In this document: positions 53,503-62,888 of the stretch, piece after piece
Position numbering within the stretch: the stretch's first letter is position 1
Layout of the letters: each line of letters begins with the position of its first letter
Assembly (NCBI GenBank): GCA_023150945.1
Contig: JAKLJX010000001.1
Location: forward strand, 489,655-553,654
DNA from: a bacterium
Lineage (GTDB): Bacteria > Zhuqueibacterota > Zhuqueibacteria > Zhuqueibacterales > Zhuqueibacteraceae
Reading direction: 5' to 3'
Length of the DNA: 64,000 bases
The notes under the pieces: generated by a model
What the model saw: the letters and a program-made list of their open reading frames with translations, nothing else
What the model was told of the DNA's origin: nothing
The model's database searches: none
Program-made: the position numbers and the translations under genes

Positions 53503-55650
53503 TCATTTGATCACCAAAAATTTGCCGCGCTGCACTTTGCCGCTGGCGAGATCTTTCACAACGTAATAGTAAAGTCCCGAAGCCAGCGCCTGGTCATCCT
53601 TCGTCACCAAATCCCAGGCATGCTCGCCGCCGGCAAAAATGCGGCGGCCGCGAGAGAATTTTTCAAACCATTGCAGCTCCTCCCCGCTGTAGCTGCCGGC
53701 GCGATGCTCGAAGGAATCGACGCGATCGCCCGCCAGCGTGTAGATGCTGACTTCGCAATGGGTGGGCAGATTGTAGAAATAGATCTTGCGGTCGCGCTCC
53801 AGATTGCCGTCCCACGCCGCGTTGACGCGATAAGGATTGGGATAAACGCCCACGGCGATGTCGGCGCCGCCGCCGGCCGCGCGTTGTTCCTCTTGCGGCG
53901 GCGAACCCGGAAAGACGCGCAATACATTGCTCAACCGGCTGCTCTCCAAACTGCCCAACCGGATCGCGGGATCGCCGCCGTCGAACGCAGTGACGGCATA
54001 GGCATATTGCCAACCGTTGAGCAGGTTGTCATTCACAAAACGATAATGGTAGTCAATCGTCTCCGGCTGGCCGGTGTTGGGATTGATCGCGGTTTCGCCG
54101 AAGGTCACCGGCGCGGCCAGCCGCACGAATTCCAAGCCGGTGTCGTAGCCGATGCCGTTGATCGAATCGAATTCCGCCAGCAGCGTCAGGCTGGACAGCA
54201 AATCGCGGCCGGGCAGATCTTCCCCCAATTGCGTGCGGTAGAGGCGATAGCCCTCGAAGTCTTTCTTGCCGCTGATGAAATCAACCGACTCTTCCGCAGA
54301 GCGATCCCAGTAAACCGTCACCCGGCGGTCGCTGGGAATCACTTTCACGCGCGGCGGCGAGGGCGGCGTCGGCAAGACGTAGCGGTCGAGCATGCCGTCG
54401 CGATCGACATCTTCACCGGGATCGAGGCGATTGTTGGCGTTGCGATCTTCGCCGTCATAGGCGGTTTGCGCCCAGTAGGCATTGGTGTAGAGATTCTGCC
54501 GGCTCTGCTCGGTGTCCTGCCGGTTGTCATCCGAGCCGAACTTGCCGGCGCAAACGACCGCAAACACGACATTGATGCTGGAATCCGGCTCCAGCATTTG
54601 AAACGGCCCGGTGGTGAGCAGTGTCATGAAATTGCCGGGCCGGCCTTTGACCACGCGGTCGATCACGAAGCGGGGCATGGGCTCGGCTTGTTTTTGATAG
54701 CTCTCGAGATCGGTTTGCGGGGAAAACAGCACGGGATCGCTGGTATCGCGAAACAGCCAGGTGTTGAAGCTGGCCGCCGGGCGATAGCTTTGATCATTGG
54801 CTTGCGGCGTGGCGCCGAGATGCTTCAAGCCCACATACAAACCGTTGTCGGTGAAGCCGGGGTCGCCGTCATAGTCGTAGGCATAGGCCAGCCGCAGCGA
54901 GTCGACGAAATCGCCGCCGCGATGCTGGTAGAACGGCGAGCCGACGCGCGGCGGCGTGACATTGACGTTGCGCACCACCAAGTCCGCCCAGAGCGAGACA
55001 TAGAGATCGTTGAGCCGGCGCCGGCTGGTGTTGCGAATGGTGTAATTCAAAATGACGAAGGCCTCGGCAAAGGGAAAGTTCCAGGCATAGGATTCGAGAT
55101 GAACCGAAACGTTGACCGGTTCATGCTGCGGAATACGGATGGTGGTGCCGGGCACGACGACGTTGGAATCGGTGAAGTCCGCGATGAAATCCTGATGGCT
55201 GATGGCCGCAGGCGAATAGAACGGGCTGTCGATGATGCTCGAGCGTTCGCGCACGCGATCACTGGGATCCGCCGAGTTGGTGAATTCAAAGCCGGCGGCG
55301 ACGTCGCGCAGCGAGGAAATGTCGCGCGCGCCCGAAGTCAGGAAGATCGAGCCGTCTTCGCGTTTGCCGCCCACCCACAACCCGCCGACGAACAGATGCT
55401 CGATGCCCGAGCCTTTGGGATATTCACACGAGGGCTGATCCACCGGCGCTTGAGTTGCGAAGCCGTCACCGAACGTGCCGAAGTTCGAGATGGTCAGGCC
55501 GATGCTGCCGGCGGTGGTGAATTTGGTGTCGTCATCGACGGTGGGTTTGTGGAAACGGGGATCAAGTTGATTTTGTGCAAGTGCCCGGGGCGGAAGCAGG
55601 AGCGCCAGGCACATCAGGAAGGGAACGGCCGGCAAAAGTTTTGCATTCAT
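53503..55650 (-). CDS. Secreted protein with FnIII-like domain and T9SS-like C-terminal domain (second locus)
   Basis: A 715-residue exported protein. The signal peptide ends near residue 25 (RALAQ). The early mature part has GSIGLTISNFGTFGDGF and GIEHLFVGGLWVGGKREDGS, a pattern often seen in large FCB surface proteins with C-terminal sorting domains. An FnIII-like module lies at about 430-570 (PSPPRVKVIPSDRRVTVYWDRS, YAYAVTAFDGGDP). The C-terminal sorting-type domain begins DIAVGVYPNPYRVNAAWDG, then VSIYTLAGDRV and ALASGLYYYVVKD. Its plan matches the 1100-residue protein in the first locus. It is the first gene of the second minus-strand locus, 116 bases before the LTD protein gene. Confidence 0.83.
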   Translation of the reverse strand: MNAKLLPAVPFLMCLALLLPPRALAQNQLDPRFHKPTVDDDTKFTTAGSIGLTISNFGTFGDGFATQAPVDQPSCEYPKGSGIEHLFVGGLWVGGKREDGSIFLTSGARDISSLRDVAAGFEFTNSADPSDRVRERSSIIDSPFYSPAAISHQDFIADFTDSNVVVPGTTIRIPQHEPVNVSVHLESYAWNFPFAEAFVILNYTIRNTSRRRLNDLYVSLWADLVVRNVNVTPPRVGSPFYQHRGGDFVDSLRLAYAYDYDGDPGFTDNGLYVGLKHLGATPQANDQSYRPAASFNTWLFRDTSDPVLFSPQTDLESYQKQAEPMPRFVIDRVVKGRPGNFMTLLTTGPFQMLEPDSSINVVFAVVCAGKFGSDDNRQDTEQSRQNLYTNAYWAQTAYDGEDRNANNRLDPGEDVDRDGMLDRYVLPTPPSPPRVKVIPSDRRVTVYWDRSAEESVDFISGKKDFEGYRLYRTQLGEDLPGRDLLSSLTLLAEFDSINGIGYDTGLEFVRLAAPVTFGETAINPNTGQPETIDYHYRFVNDNLLNGWQYAYAVTAFDGGDPAIRLGSLESSRLSNVLRVFPGSPPQEEQRAAGGGADIAVGVYPNPYRVNAAWDGNLERDRKIYFYNLPTHCEVSIYTLAGDRVDSFEHRAGSYSGEELQWFEKFSRGRRIFAGGEHAWDLVTKDDQALASGLYYYVVKDLASGKVQRGKFLVIK

Positions 55651-55981
55651 GTTGCAGGCACAGAAGTTTTTGGATCAGGCTCAACAGCTTCGCGTTTACG
55701 GGGGGATGAAACCAACCGCGGGCAAACTAACCATCTCGACGCATTTTGTCAAGCGCCGGCAACGAATTTATCGCCGGCTGCCGCGCCGGGTTTCCGCCGG
55801 GCCGAGAACCGAGCGACAACGCTAACACAGGATTTGAAAAAACCGAACACGAGAAAACTGAGTTCACAGAGAAAAGCCTTGCAAGAAGTGTCCTTTCCGT
55901 TCACTCGGTTTTCGCATGTCGATCCTGATCACGAATCAGAGATGAGCTTGCGAGGTCTGGTGCGGTGTCCGGTCCGCAGAG
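55651..55981. other. Intergenic promoter region of the second outer-membrane locus
   Basis: 331 bases without a gene. It contains a stretch resembling the widespread 'acgagaaaactgagttcacagag' intergenic phrase near 55850-55885. The promoter for the minus-strand locus should lie close to 55660-55760. Confidence 0.4.
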
Positions 55982-56494
55982 TCATTCAACGCCCACTACT
56001 TTGCTGCGCCGCTCGAGCAGCACCACGTCGCGCCAGCGGCCGCGCTGCGGACCCTTGGCCATGCGGCCGAGGCGCTCGCGCGTGCCGACGATGCGAAAGC
56101 CGTGCTTCACATGCAGGCGGAGGCTGGCATGATTCTCGGGAAAGATGCCGGCCTGCAACGTCCAAAGGCCGTGACGCTCCGACCGCTGGATCAATTCCGC
56201 CAGCAGCGCGCTGCCTACGCCGCGGCCGCGTTGGCGTTCGGCAACGTAAAGGCTCACTTCCGCCACGCCCGCATAAACCGGGCGCGCGGATACCGGACTC
56301 AATGCCGCCCAGCCCACGATCTCGCCCTGCAGGCGCGCCACCACGCTGCAGCCCGGTACTTTGCGGCATTGCCAGTCCTCCCAAGTGGGCGGCGGTGCCA
56401 CCTCGAAGGTGGCCTCGCCCGTGGCAATTCCCTCGCGATAGATCGCGGCCACGGCCGGCCAATCAATCGCATTCATTTCCGTAATCGTGAGCAT
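55982..56494 (-). CDS. GNAT family N-acetyltransferase, phosphinothricin acetyltransferase-like
   Basis: A 170-residue acetyl-CoA-dependent acetyltransferase. The N-terminus (DWPAVAAIYREGIATGEATFEVAPPPTWEDW) is characteristic of the PAT/Bar (phosphinothricin or methionine sulfoximine acetyltransferase) subgroup. The acetyl-CoA loop is ERQRGRGVGSALLAELI (motif A), and LQAGIFPENHASLRLHVKHGFRIVGTRERLGRM is motif B. Such enzymes often acetylate toxic amino-acid analogues or methionine derivatives. The ATG at 56494 is chosen because the longer frame overlaps the upstream MBL gene. No clear ribosome binding site is seen. Confidence 0.9.
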   Translation of the reverse strand: MLTITEMNAIDWPAVAAIYREGIATGEATFEVAPPPTWEDWQCRKVPGCSVVARLQGEIVGWAALSPVSARPVYAGVAEVSLYVAERQRGRGVGSALLAELIQRSERHGLWTLQAGIFPENHASLRLHVKHGFRIVGTRERLGRMAKGPQRGRWRDVVLLERRSKVVGVE

Positions 56495-56513
56495 GGGCCA
56501 GAGAAGGCAAGCG

Positions 56514-57428
56514 TCATTCACTCTTGATCTGACCCACGGTGGCATCGTACCAGGCGGTCTCGGTGATTTCCGGCCGCACTTCCGGCCCTCTTTTGCCCTC
56601 GACCAGCCGGCCGGTCACCACCTGGCCGTCATGTTGAAAAACGAGCAGGGTGTTCTGCGCCAGGGCGTTGCGGCGCAGCCGGCGCTTGGATTCGATGCTG
56701 GTCATCGGAAAGATGTCATAGCTCGGCACCCAGGCCAGGCGGTCCATGTGCACCGCCCAACTGCAGGTGTCGCCCAGGAACAACAAGCTCTCGCCGCCGT
56801 CTTCCACCCAAACCGCCTGGATGCCGGCGGTGTGGCCGGGCGCCACTTCAGTGCGCACGCCCGGCGCGATGTGTTGGTCGCCATCGACGATTTCCAACTG
56901 ACCGCTTTCGCGCAACGGCTGCCAGTTATGGCTGAGATAAGTGGCGGCGGTGCGCTCGTTGGGAAAGCTGGCCTCGGCCAGATCGAGGCGCTGCACCAGA
57001 TAGCGCGCATTGGGAAAAGTGGCAATCACCTCGCCGGGCGTGTGATCAGGCGTGGCCCAGCGCGTGGCGCCGCCGGCATGATCGGCATGCAGGTGCGTCA
57101 GAATCACGAACGCGACTTGCTCCGGTTGAAAACCCAGACGGCGCAGATCGCCGGCCAGGCGTTCCCGCCGGGCGCCGAGGCGCAGAATCGCACGCTGCTT
57201 TTCGTCGAACTTGTCGCCGCGGCCGGTATCCACCACGATCAAACCGGCGGCGGATTCGATCAACAGCACGCGCAGCGCCGCCGGCACCTGGTTGAGCGCG
57301 TTGGGCGTCACAATTTTTTCCCACATCACGCGCGGCACCAGTCCGAAAAAGCCGCCGCCATCCGCGGCTTCGACACCATCACTTACGATATGGCATTTGA
57401 TTGAACCGACAGACAGAGAGTAGGGCAT
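56514..57428 (-). CDS. Metallo-beta-lactamase fold hydrolase
   Basis: A 304-residue MBL-fold protein. The zinc-binding motif THLHADHAGG lies near residues 110-119. A further ligand histidine is in VAPGHTAGIQAV, and the bridging aspartate is in LLFLGDTCSW. The N-terminal part (VGSIKCHIVSDGV, then VLLIESAAGLIVVDTGRGDKFDEKQ) and overall length resemble quorum-quenching lactonase-like and YtnP-type MBL proteins. Substrate is unknown. The start at 57428 is preferred over 57434 because a CGGTGA site then has proper spacing. It overlaps no neighbour and sits 19 bases upstream of the acetyltransferase start, on the same strand. Confidence 0.9.
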   Translation of the reverse strand: MPYSLSVGSIKCHIVSDGVEAADGGGFFGLVPRVMWEKIVTPNALNQVPAALRVLLIESAAGLIVVDTGRGDKFDEKQRAILRLGARRERLAGDLRRLGFQPEQVAFVILTHLHADHAGGATRWATPDHTPGEVIATFPNARYLVQRLDLAEASFPNERTAATYLSHNWQPLRESGQLEIVDGDQHIAPGVRTEVAPGHTAGIQAVWVEDGGESLLFLGDTCSWAVHMDRLAWVPSYDIFPMTSIESKRRLRRNALAQNTLLVFQHDGQVVTGRLVEGKRGPEVRPEITETAWYDATVGQIKSE

Positions 57429-57434
57429 GGTCAT

Positions 57435-58057
57435 TCACCGGATGAATTCATGTGGATGCTTCAAAATCGAATCGCTACAAGAAAGCAAAGGCTTGTTCAA
57501 TTGGAAAAGTCCCCGCCTACGGGGCAACGATTTCACCTGCAAGAAATTGTTCAGAGCTCGAAACGCCGTACGCGTTATAGTATTACTCCGGAAAAACTAT
57601 CACAACCGCGAAGATTTTCGCGAACCGCTAATTCACGTGAATGCACGCTAATTTTTTATTCGCGTTGATTAGCGTTAATTCGCGGTTGACAGATTTGGTT
57701 GCGGCAAGTTGCCGCGCTGCGAGTCACGTGCCATTGCCGCGCCAACTGGTGCGCCAAGATACCCTGCCGGCTGCAAAAAAACAACTGGCAAGTGCCGGCG
57801 CGCCGGCCTCTCCGCTGCCGCACAGCGCTGCTGCCGGAAACCGCGCGCAGCGCTTCCGCAACCGCGCGTTTCCGAACTTACATTTACGCCAAATCCACCC
57901 ACAACAGAGGCCTTGCCGGCGTCATTGCGGCAGCGGGGCAAGCTTCGGCCGCTGCTTGCCCGCGCCGGGCCTCTTGCATTTTTGGCAGCGAGGCCGTATC
58001 ATCCAGCCTCAAATCGCCTGGCCCGTGAATTCACTTCATTCCCTCAGGAGTTGCCCG
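57435..58057. other. Intergenic region upstream of acs
   Basis: About 620 bases. The acs frame is open back to 57641 but lacks a ribosome binding site and family similarity there. The region contains the inverted-repeat element at 57604-57687 and probably the acs and MBL promoters. Confidence 0.45.
57604..57687. repeat. AT-rich palindromic element ending in AACCGCGAA / TTCGCGGTT
   Basis: Nine-base perfect inverted ends (57604-57612 and 57679-57687) enclose several variants of 'gctaattcacg' and 'attagcgttaattcgcg'. Similar 'attagcgttaattcgcgg' text is widespread in intergenic DNA of unrelated bacteria. Confidence 0.6.
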
Positions 58058-59995
58058 ATGAGCACGCCGTTGAAATTTTCGCCGCCGGATCCGATTGCCG
58101 CGCGCGCCCACATCAATTCCCTCGAGCAATACCGCCAGCACTATCACCGTTCCGTGGCAGATCCGGCCGGTTACTGGTCGAGCATCGCCGAACGGCTGCA
58201 CTGGTTCGAGAAGTGGAATGTCGTCTGCGAGTACGACTTCGTGAAGGCCAACATCAAGTGGTTTGCCGGCGGCAGACTCAATGTCAGTTACAACTGCCTG
58301 GATCGCCACGTCGAGGCGGGCTATGGCGCGCAAACCGCGTTGATCTGGGAAGGCAATGAGCCGAATGAATCACGGCATCTGACCTACACCGAATTGCTGG
58401 ACGAAGTGCAGAAATTCGCCAATGTGCTCAAGGCCAACGGCGTGCGCAAGGGCGACCGCGTTTGCATCTATCTGCAGATGGTGCCCGAGCTGCCGATTGC
58501 CATGCTGGCCTGCGCCCGTATCGGCGCGGTGCACTCGGTGGTGTTCGGCGCCTTCAGTGCCGGCTCGTTGCGCGACCGCATCAATGATTCCGCCTGCAAG
58601 CTGCTGGTCACGCAGGACACCGGCATGCGCGGGCCGCGGCAGGACATTCCGATGAAAGCCAACGCCGATACCGCCGTGGCGGCTTGCCCTTCAATCGAAA
58701 AAGTCATCGTCGTGCGCCGCAGCGGAAAGGCGGTGAGTATGCAGGCCGGCCGCGATCAGTACTGGGAAGATCTCATGGCCGCGGCGGCGCCGGCCTGCCC
58801 GCCGGAGCCGATGGAGGCCGAAGATCCGCTTTTCATCCTTTACACCTCCGGCTCCACCGGCAAGCCGAAAGGCGTGCTGCATTCCACCGGCGGTTACCTG
58901 ACCTACACTTCTTTCACCCACGAATTGGTTTTCGATTATCATCCCGGCGACATCTATTGGTGCACCGCTGACATCGGCTGGGTCACCGGACATTCCTACA
59001 TCGTTTACGGTCCGCTCGCCAATCGCGCCATTTCAGTGATGTTCGAAGGCGTGCCCAATTATCCCGATTATGGCCGGTTTTGGCAGGTGGTGGCCAAACA
59101 CAAAGTCAACATCTTCTACACCGCGCCCACGGCTTTGCGCTCACTGATGAAGGAGGGCGACAAGTGGCCGCGACAGCATGATCTTTCCTCCTTGCGGCTG
59201 CTCGGCACAGTGGGCGAACCGATCAAGGAACCGGAGTGGCTGTGGTACTATCGCGTGGTCGGCCAGGAACGCTGCCCGATCGTGGACACGTGGTGGCAAA
59301 CCGAAACCGGCGGCATTTTGATTTCACCATTGCCCGGCGCGACGCCCATCAAGCCCGGCTCGGCCACACTGCCGTTCTTCGGTGTGCAACCGGTGCTGCT
59401 GGATGAATTGGGCCGTGAGTTGGAAGGGCCGGCGCAGGGTTTTCTCGCGATCAAATCCGCGTGGCCGGGCATCATGCGCACGGTCTATGGCGACCACGAG
59501 CGCTTCCGGCAAACCTATTTCGACCGCTTCCCCGGCTATTACCTCACCGGCGACGGCGCGCGCCGCGATGAAGAAGGCTACTACTGGATCACCGGCCGCG
59601 TCGATGATGTGCTGAATGTCTCGGGCCATCGCATCGGCACCGCCGAAGTCGAGGGCGCGATTGGCAAGGCCGCGGGCGTGGCAGAAGCCGCGGTGGTCGG
59701 CTTCCCGCATGACATCAAAGGCCAGGGCATCTATGCCTACGTCACGCTCATGACCGGCGTGACGCCGACCGCCGAGATCATCAGCGCGATCACCAAAACC
59801 GTGCGCGAGCAAATCGGGCCGCATGCCGCGCCGGACAAGATTCAGTTCACCCCCGCTCTGCCCAAGACCCGCTCCGGCAAAATCATGCGGCGCATCCTGC
59901 GCAAGATTGCCGAAGGCGACGTGGAACATCTCGGCGACACCTCGACGCTGGCGGATCCCGCGGTGGTCGACCAGTTGGTGGAAGGCCGGAAGTGA
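58058..59995 (+). CDS. acs: Acetyl-CoA synthetase (AMP-forming)
   Basis: A 645-residue enzyme that converts acetate, ATP and CoA to acetyl-CoA. The N-terminal ACAS domain reads [29 protein letters not shown]. The core motif is [45 protein letters not shown] and [19 protein letters not shown] are strongly conserved, and [21 protein letters not shown] is the hinge. The C-terminal [15 protein letters not shown] contains the lysine that is usually acetylated for control. The start at 58058 has a CAGGAG site seven bases upstream. Length equals the family norm. Confidence 0.97.
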   Translation: MSTPLKFSPPDPIAARAHINSLEQYRQHYHRSVADPAGYWSSIAERLHWFEKWNVVCEYDFVKANIKWFAGGRLNVSYNCLDRHVEAGYGAQTALIWEGNEPNESRHLTYTELLDEVQKFANVLKANGVRKGDRVCIYLQMVPELPIAMLACARIGAVHSVVFGAFSAGSLRDRINDSACKLLVTQDTGMRGPRQDIPMKANADTAVAACPSIEKVIVVRRSGKAVSMQAGRDQYWEDLMAAAAPACPPEPMEAEDPLFILYTSGSTGKPKGVLHSTGGYLTYTSFTHELVFDYHPGDIYWCTADIGWVTGHSYIVYGPLANRAISVMFEGVPNYPDYGRFWQVVAKHKVNIFYTAPTALRSLMKEGDKWPRQHDLSSLRLLGTVGEPIKEPEWLWYYRVVGQERCPIVDTWWQTETGGILISPLPGATPIKPGSATLPFFGVQPVLLDELGRELEGPAQGFLAIKSAWPGIMRTVYGDHERFRQTYFDRFPGYYLTGDGARRDEEGYYWITGRVDDVLNVSGHRIGTAEVEGAIGKAAGVAEAAVVGFPHDIKGQGIYAYVTLMTGVTPTAEIISAITKTVREQIGPHAAPDKIQFTPALPKTRSGKIMRRILRKIAEGDVEHLGDTSTLADPAVVDQLVEGRK

Positions 59996-60108
59996 GCGTG
60001 CAGCGCAACGCTCGCATGCCGAAAAATCCGTGAACCGCCAAGAGACGCCGCGCGCAAAGCAGAGCCGCGGCCGTGAGCAACCGGTTGGAGAACAACCAGG
60101 GAGAGGCA

Positions 60109-60912
60109 ATGGCGACTGCAGCCGGCAACCAAGAGTACGCTTGTATCGCGGATCTGTATGACCATGTCGTGCCCTATCGCACGCGGCCGGATATCGAGTT
60201 CTACCTCGCCGCGGCGCGGGATTGCGGTGGCCCCGTGTTGGAAGTGGGATGCGGCACCGGCCGCATCTTGCTTCCCACCGCACGCGCCGGGCTTGACATC
60301 GTTGGCCTCGATTCGTCTCCGCACATGTTGCAGGTGTGCCGGCAGCGATTGCTGGACGAACCGGCGGCTGTGCGGGCGCGCGTTCGGCTGATCGAGGCAG
60401 ACATGCGCAGCTTTGCGCTGGCGCAGAGATTCAATCTCATCACTCTGCCGTTCCGGCCGTTTCAGCATCTCATCACTGTGGCAGATCAGATGTCGTGCCT
60501 GCAGACGATTCACCGGCATCTCGCCGCCGAGGGCAGATTGATTCTCGACTTGTTCAATCCCTCGCTGGCCGCGCTGGTGCGGGACGACGTTGGCCAGGAA
60601 ATCGGCGACGAGCCGGAGTTCACCACTCCTGATGGCCGGCGGGTGATTCGCCGCCACAAGATTGTTGCACGCGACCATGCCAACCAAGTCAACCAGGTCG
60701 AGCTGATTTACTACGTCACCCACCCGGAGGGCCGGGAGGAACGTTTGGTGCAGGCGTTTCCGATGCGCTATTTGTTCCGCTTCGAGGCTGAGCATCTACT
60801 GGCGCGCTGCGGCTTTGCAGTGGAACATTTGTATGCGGACTATGACATGAGCGCTTATGGTTCGAAATACCCCGGCGAGTTGATTTTTGTGGCGAGGAAG
60901 AGGAAGGAGTGA
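60109..60912 (+). CDS. Class I SAM-dependent methyltransferase
   Basis: A 267-residue methyltransferase. The SAM-binding motif I is GPVLEVGCGTGRILLPTARAG (about 40-60), followed by IVGLDSSPHMLQVC (motif post-I) and RLILDLFNPS. The N-terminal YACIADLYDHVVPYRTRPDIEFY resembles Methyltransf_25 or trans-aconitate methyltransferase-like proteins. The start at 60109 is preferred because of the CAGGGAGAGG site; the frame is open to a GTG at 60073. It follows acs by 113 bases. The methylated substrate is unknown. Confidence 0.9.
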   Translation: MATAAGNQEYACIADLYDHVVPYRTRPDIEFYLAAARDCGGPVLEVGCGTGRILLPTARAGLDIVGLDSSPHMLQVCRQRLLDEPAAVRARVRLIEADMRSFALAQRFNLITLPFRPFQHLITVADQMSCLQTIHRHLAAEGRLILDLFNPSLAALVRDDVGQEIGDEPEFTTPDGRRVIRRHKIVARDHANQVNQVELIYYVTHPEGREERLVQAFPMRYLFRFEAEHLLARCGFAVEHLYADYDMSAYGSKYPGELIFVARKRKE

Positions 60913-61072
60913 AGTCGCGTTTGGAAAGCTTGCCTGCCCTGCGGAGTTTCGCGAAGGAGCAATCCTTTGCCGGTCGTGCCTCCCCTCCGAAATCGCCGCG
61001 ATTGTCTGAAGCTGGAACGACCAGTTTTTTTGATCAAGCCCGTGCCGCCCGGGCTTGGAAACAAAGCCATCT

Positions 61073-61810
61073 TCACCGCCGCGCCGTCAAACTCGCCGCA
61101 ATGATCGCCATGAACTCCTTTTCCAGCGATGAGCCGCGCTGGCGCAACTCATCCCATTCCCTGCGCTGCAATTCCCGCAACACACGCCCCTGCTCCAAAA
61201 TGACCAGGCGGTCACACAGGTGCTCGATGGTTTCAATGATGTGAGAAGAGAAGAGCACTGTCCCGCCCTGACTGCAGAACCCGCGCAAATATTCCTTCAA
61301 CCGAAAGCTGCTTTCCGGATCGAGGCCGTTGGTGGCTTCATCGAGCAGTAGAATCGTGGGCGCGCCCAGCAGCGCCGCGCACAAGCTGATCTTGCGGCGC
61401 ATGCCGTGCGAGTAATGCACCAGCAATTCTCCGGCTTTACCCTCCAGCTCGAAAAACGCCAGCCATTTTGCGATCTCGGCCGGCCGCTGCGCCGGTGCCA
61501 CCGCCTTGGCCGCGGCGATGAAGTGGAGAAATTCGTGCCCGGTCAAGTATTCATAGAAGACCGGCGTCTCCGGCGCATAGCCGAGACGGCGTTTGTATTC
61601 CACCTCACCGAAATGTATGGTCTCGCCCGCGATTGCGATTTCTCCGGCATCCGCCGCCAGCAGTCCCATCACGATTTTGAAGAGAGTCGATTTGCCGGCG
61701 CCGTTGCGGCCGAGCAAGCCGCACAGCTCGCCTCGCGGCACAGTCAGCGTGACGCGCTGCAGCGCTCTCACCTGTTGAAAGGATTTTTCCAGATCTTTGA
61801 CGGTAAGCAT
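61073..61810 (-). CDS. ABC transporter ATP-binding protein
   Basis: A 245-residue ATPase. Walker A is GLLGRNGAGKSTLFK (about 32-46). The signature loop is VHYSHGMRRKISLCAALL, with SHGM in place of LSGGQ, as in many ABC-2 export ATPases such as the NatA/EcsA group. Walker B with the catalytic glutamate is TILLLDEATNGLDP, and the switch histidine is in VLFSSHIIETIEHLC. It pairs with the permease gene 31 bases upstream on the same strand to form an exporter of unknown substrate. Confidence 0.94.
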   Translation of the reverse strand: MLTVKDLEKSFQQVRALQRVTLTVPRGELCGLLGRNGAGKSTLFKIVMGLLAADAGEIAIAGETIHFGEVEYKRRLGYAPETPVFYEYLTGHEFLHFIAAAKAVAPAQRPAEIAKWLAFFELEGKAGELLVHYSHGMRRKISLCAALLGAPTILLLDEATNGLDPESSFRLKEYLRGFCSQGGTVLFSSHIIETIEHLCDRLVILEQGRVLRELQRREWDELRQRGSSLEKEFMAIIAASLTARR

Positions 61811-61841
61811 GGCATGTGAGAAAGGTGATGCGTTGCCCGGC

Positions 61842-62888
61842 TCAGGCGATTTCCACCAATTGAAAATGCCGCTGCGATTTTCGCCGCCACCAAAGCGCGA
61901 CGGCCGGCAGGATGATCGTGCCCAGCGGCATAACGAACCAGAAGAGAAACATCAGCACCAAAGAGGCGTTGAGCAGCAGGCCGGCGAGCCGGAGATGCGG
62001 AAAGTTCGCGAACACTGCCGTGCAATAGAGCAGCGCCAGAGTCGCGGGCAGAGCCACGAGGCCCGCGAAGGCAAACAGCATGAAGGCGAAATCCAAGGGG
62101 AATTTGAGCGGCAGCAGCACCGCCGGCAGCAGCATCGGCACTGCCAGACAAACCGCCGCGAACCACCAGCGCGAGCGCCACCAGCGGCCGGCGGCAATCG
62201 GCAGCGCGCGCAGCAATGCCGCGGTTGTGATTTCTTCCTCAACAAGCCGCAGCAAGCTGTTGAGCAAGAAGATTCCGAAAAGCAGTTGCAGGAAGAGACT
62301 GCTGGCATATGCGGCCGCGGCCTCGGTCTGTCCGGCGGCCACCAGCGCACAGAGAACGACAGCCCCAGCGAGCAACACGAAGAAGGAACGCCGGCGGCGC
62401 CAGAGAGACAACACCTCAGGCAGAATCAATGCCTGCGCCAGCATTGCCAGCCGGTCCGGTTGCCATTGCCGCGCGGCAATCCTTGGCGCAGCGGCTGCAG
62501 TAATGGCGGGATCGTGCCAGCGCCGGATCGCCAACCACAAGGCGAGCGCGAGCAGCCAGCTCCCGGCCGCGAGGGCCAGCGCCGGCAAGGAGGCGTGCAC
62601 AAGTTTGCTTTGCAGCCAGCCTGTGGCATGCGTCAACAGCGCGAGCAGGAAGATTTCGCCTGCGAGCCAACGCGGAATTCTTCGCCAGAGGGTGATTCGA
62701 GGTCGGCGCACGGCGCTGGCTTGCGCAAAGCTTGCGAGTTGCAGCGCCAGCAGCACTCCCGAGGCTGCGAACAGACGCACGACGGTTGCTGCTTCGTTCG
62801 TTCTGTTGATCGCGAAGGGTATGGTGCCGCAGATTAATACTACAACGTTAAGTCCAATCACGGTTAATGGTTGATGTAGCAATAACAA
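61842..62888 (-). CDS. ABC transporter permease, 5' end probably cut by IS701 insertion
   Basis: Up to 348 residues with at least seven hydrophobic segments, for example RLFAASGVLLALQLASF, LFGIFLLNSLLRLVEEEIT, ALPATLALLYCTAVFANF and LLLNASLVLMFLFWFVMPLGTIILP. This fits an ABC-2-type permease partner of the adjacent ATPase. The apparent first 25 or so codons (62820-62888) are AT-rich, unlike the rest. They begin at a TTG without a ribosome binding site and merge into the IS701 element, so the original N-terminus is probably lost. The intact part is about 61842-62825. It may be non-functional or expressed from an element-borne promoter. Confidence 0.7.
   Translation of the reverse strand: MLLLHQPLTVIGLNVVVLICGTIPFAINRTNEAATVVRLFAASGVLLALQLASFAQASAVRRPRITLWRRIPRWLAGEIFLLALLTHATGWLQSKLVHASLPALALAAGSWLLALALWLAIRRWHDPAITAAAAPRIAARQWQPDRLAMLAQALILPEVLSLWRRRRSFFVLLAGAVVLCALVAAGQTEAAAAYASSLFLQLLFGIFLLNSLLRLVEEEITTAALLRALPIAAGRWWRSRWWFAAVCLAVPMLLPAVLLPLKFPLDFAFMLFAFAGLVALPATLALLYCTAVFANFPHLRLAGLLLNASLVLMFLFWFVMPLGTIILPAVALWWRRKSQRHFQLVEIA

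Noticed and set aside
53620..56484. Very long plus-strand open frame (about 950 codons) opposite the secreted-protein genes
   Set aside because: It is antisense to a well-supported secreted protein with signal peptide and sorting domain, and its protein is His/Arg/Gly/Ala-rich without domains. Such frames arise from GC-rich codon use on the other strand.
57641..58057. N-terminal extension of acetyl-CoA synthetase
   Set aside because: The extension has no family similarity, and the ATG at 58058 has a proper ribosome binding site and gives the normal protein length.
61033..61061. Inverted repeat CAAGCCCG / CGGGCTTG between the methyltransferase and ABC genes as a terminator
   Set aside because: No T-run follows it on either strand; the A/T run lies on the wrong side.
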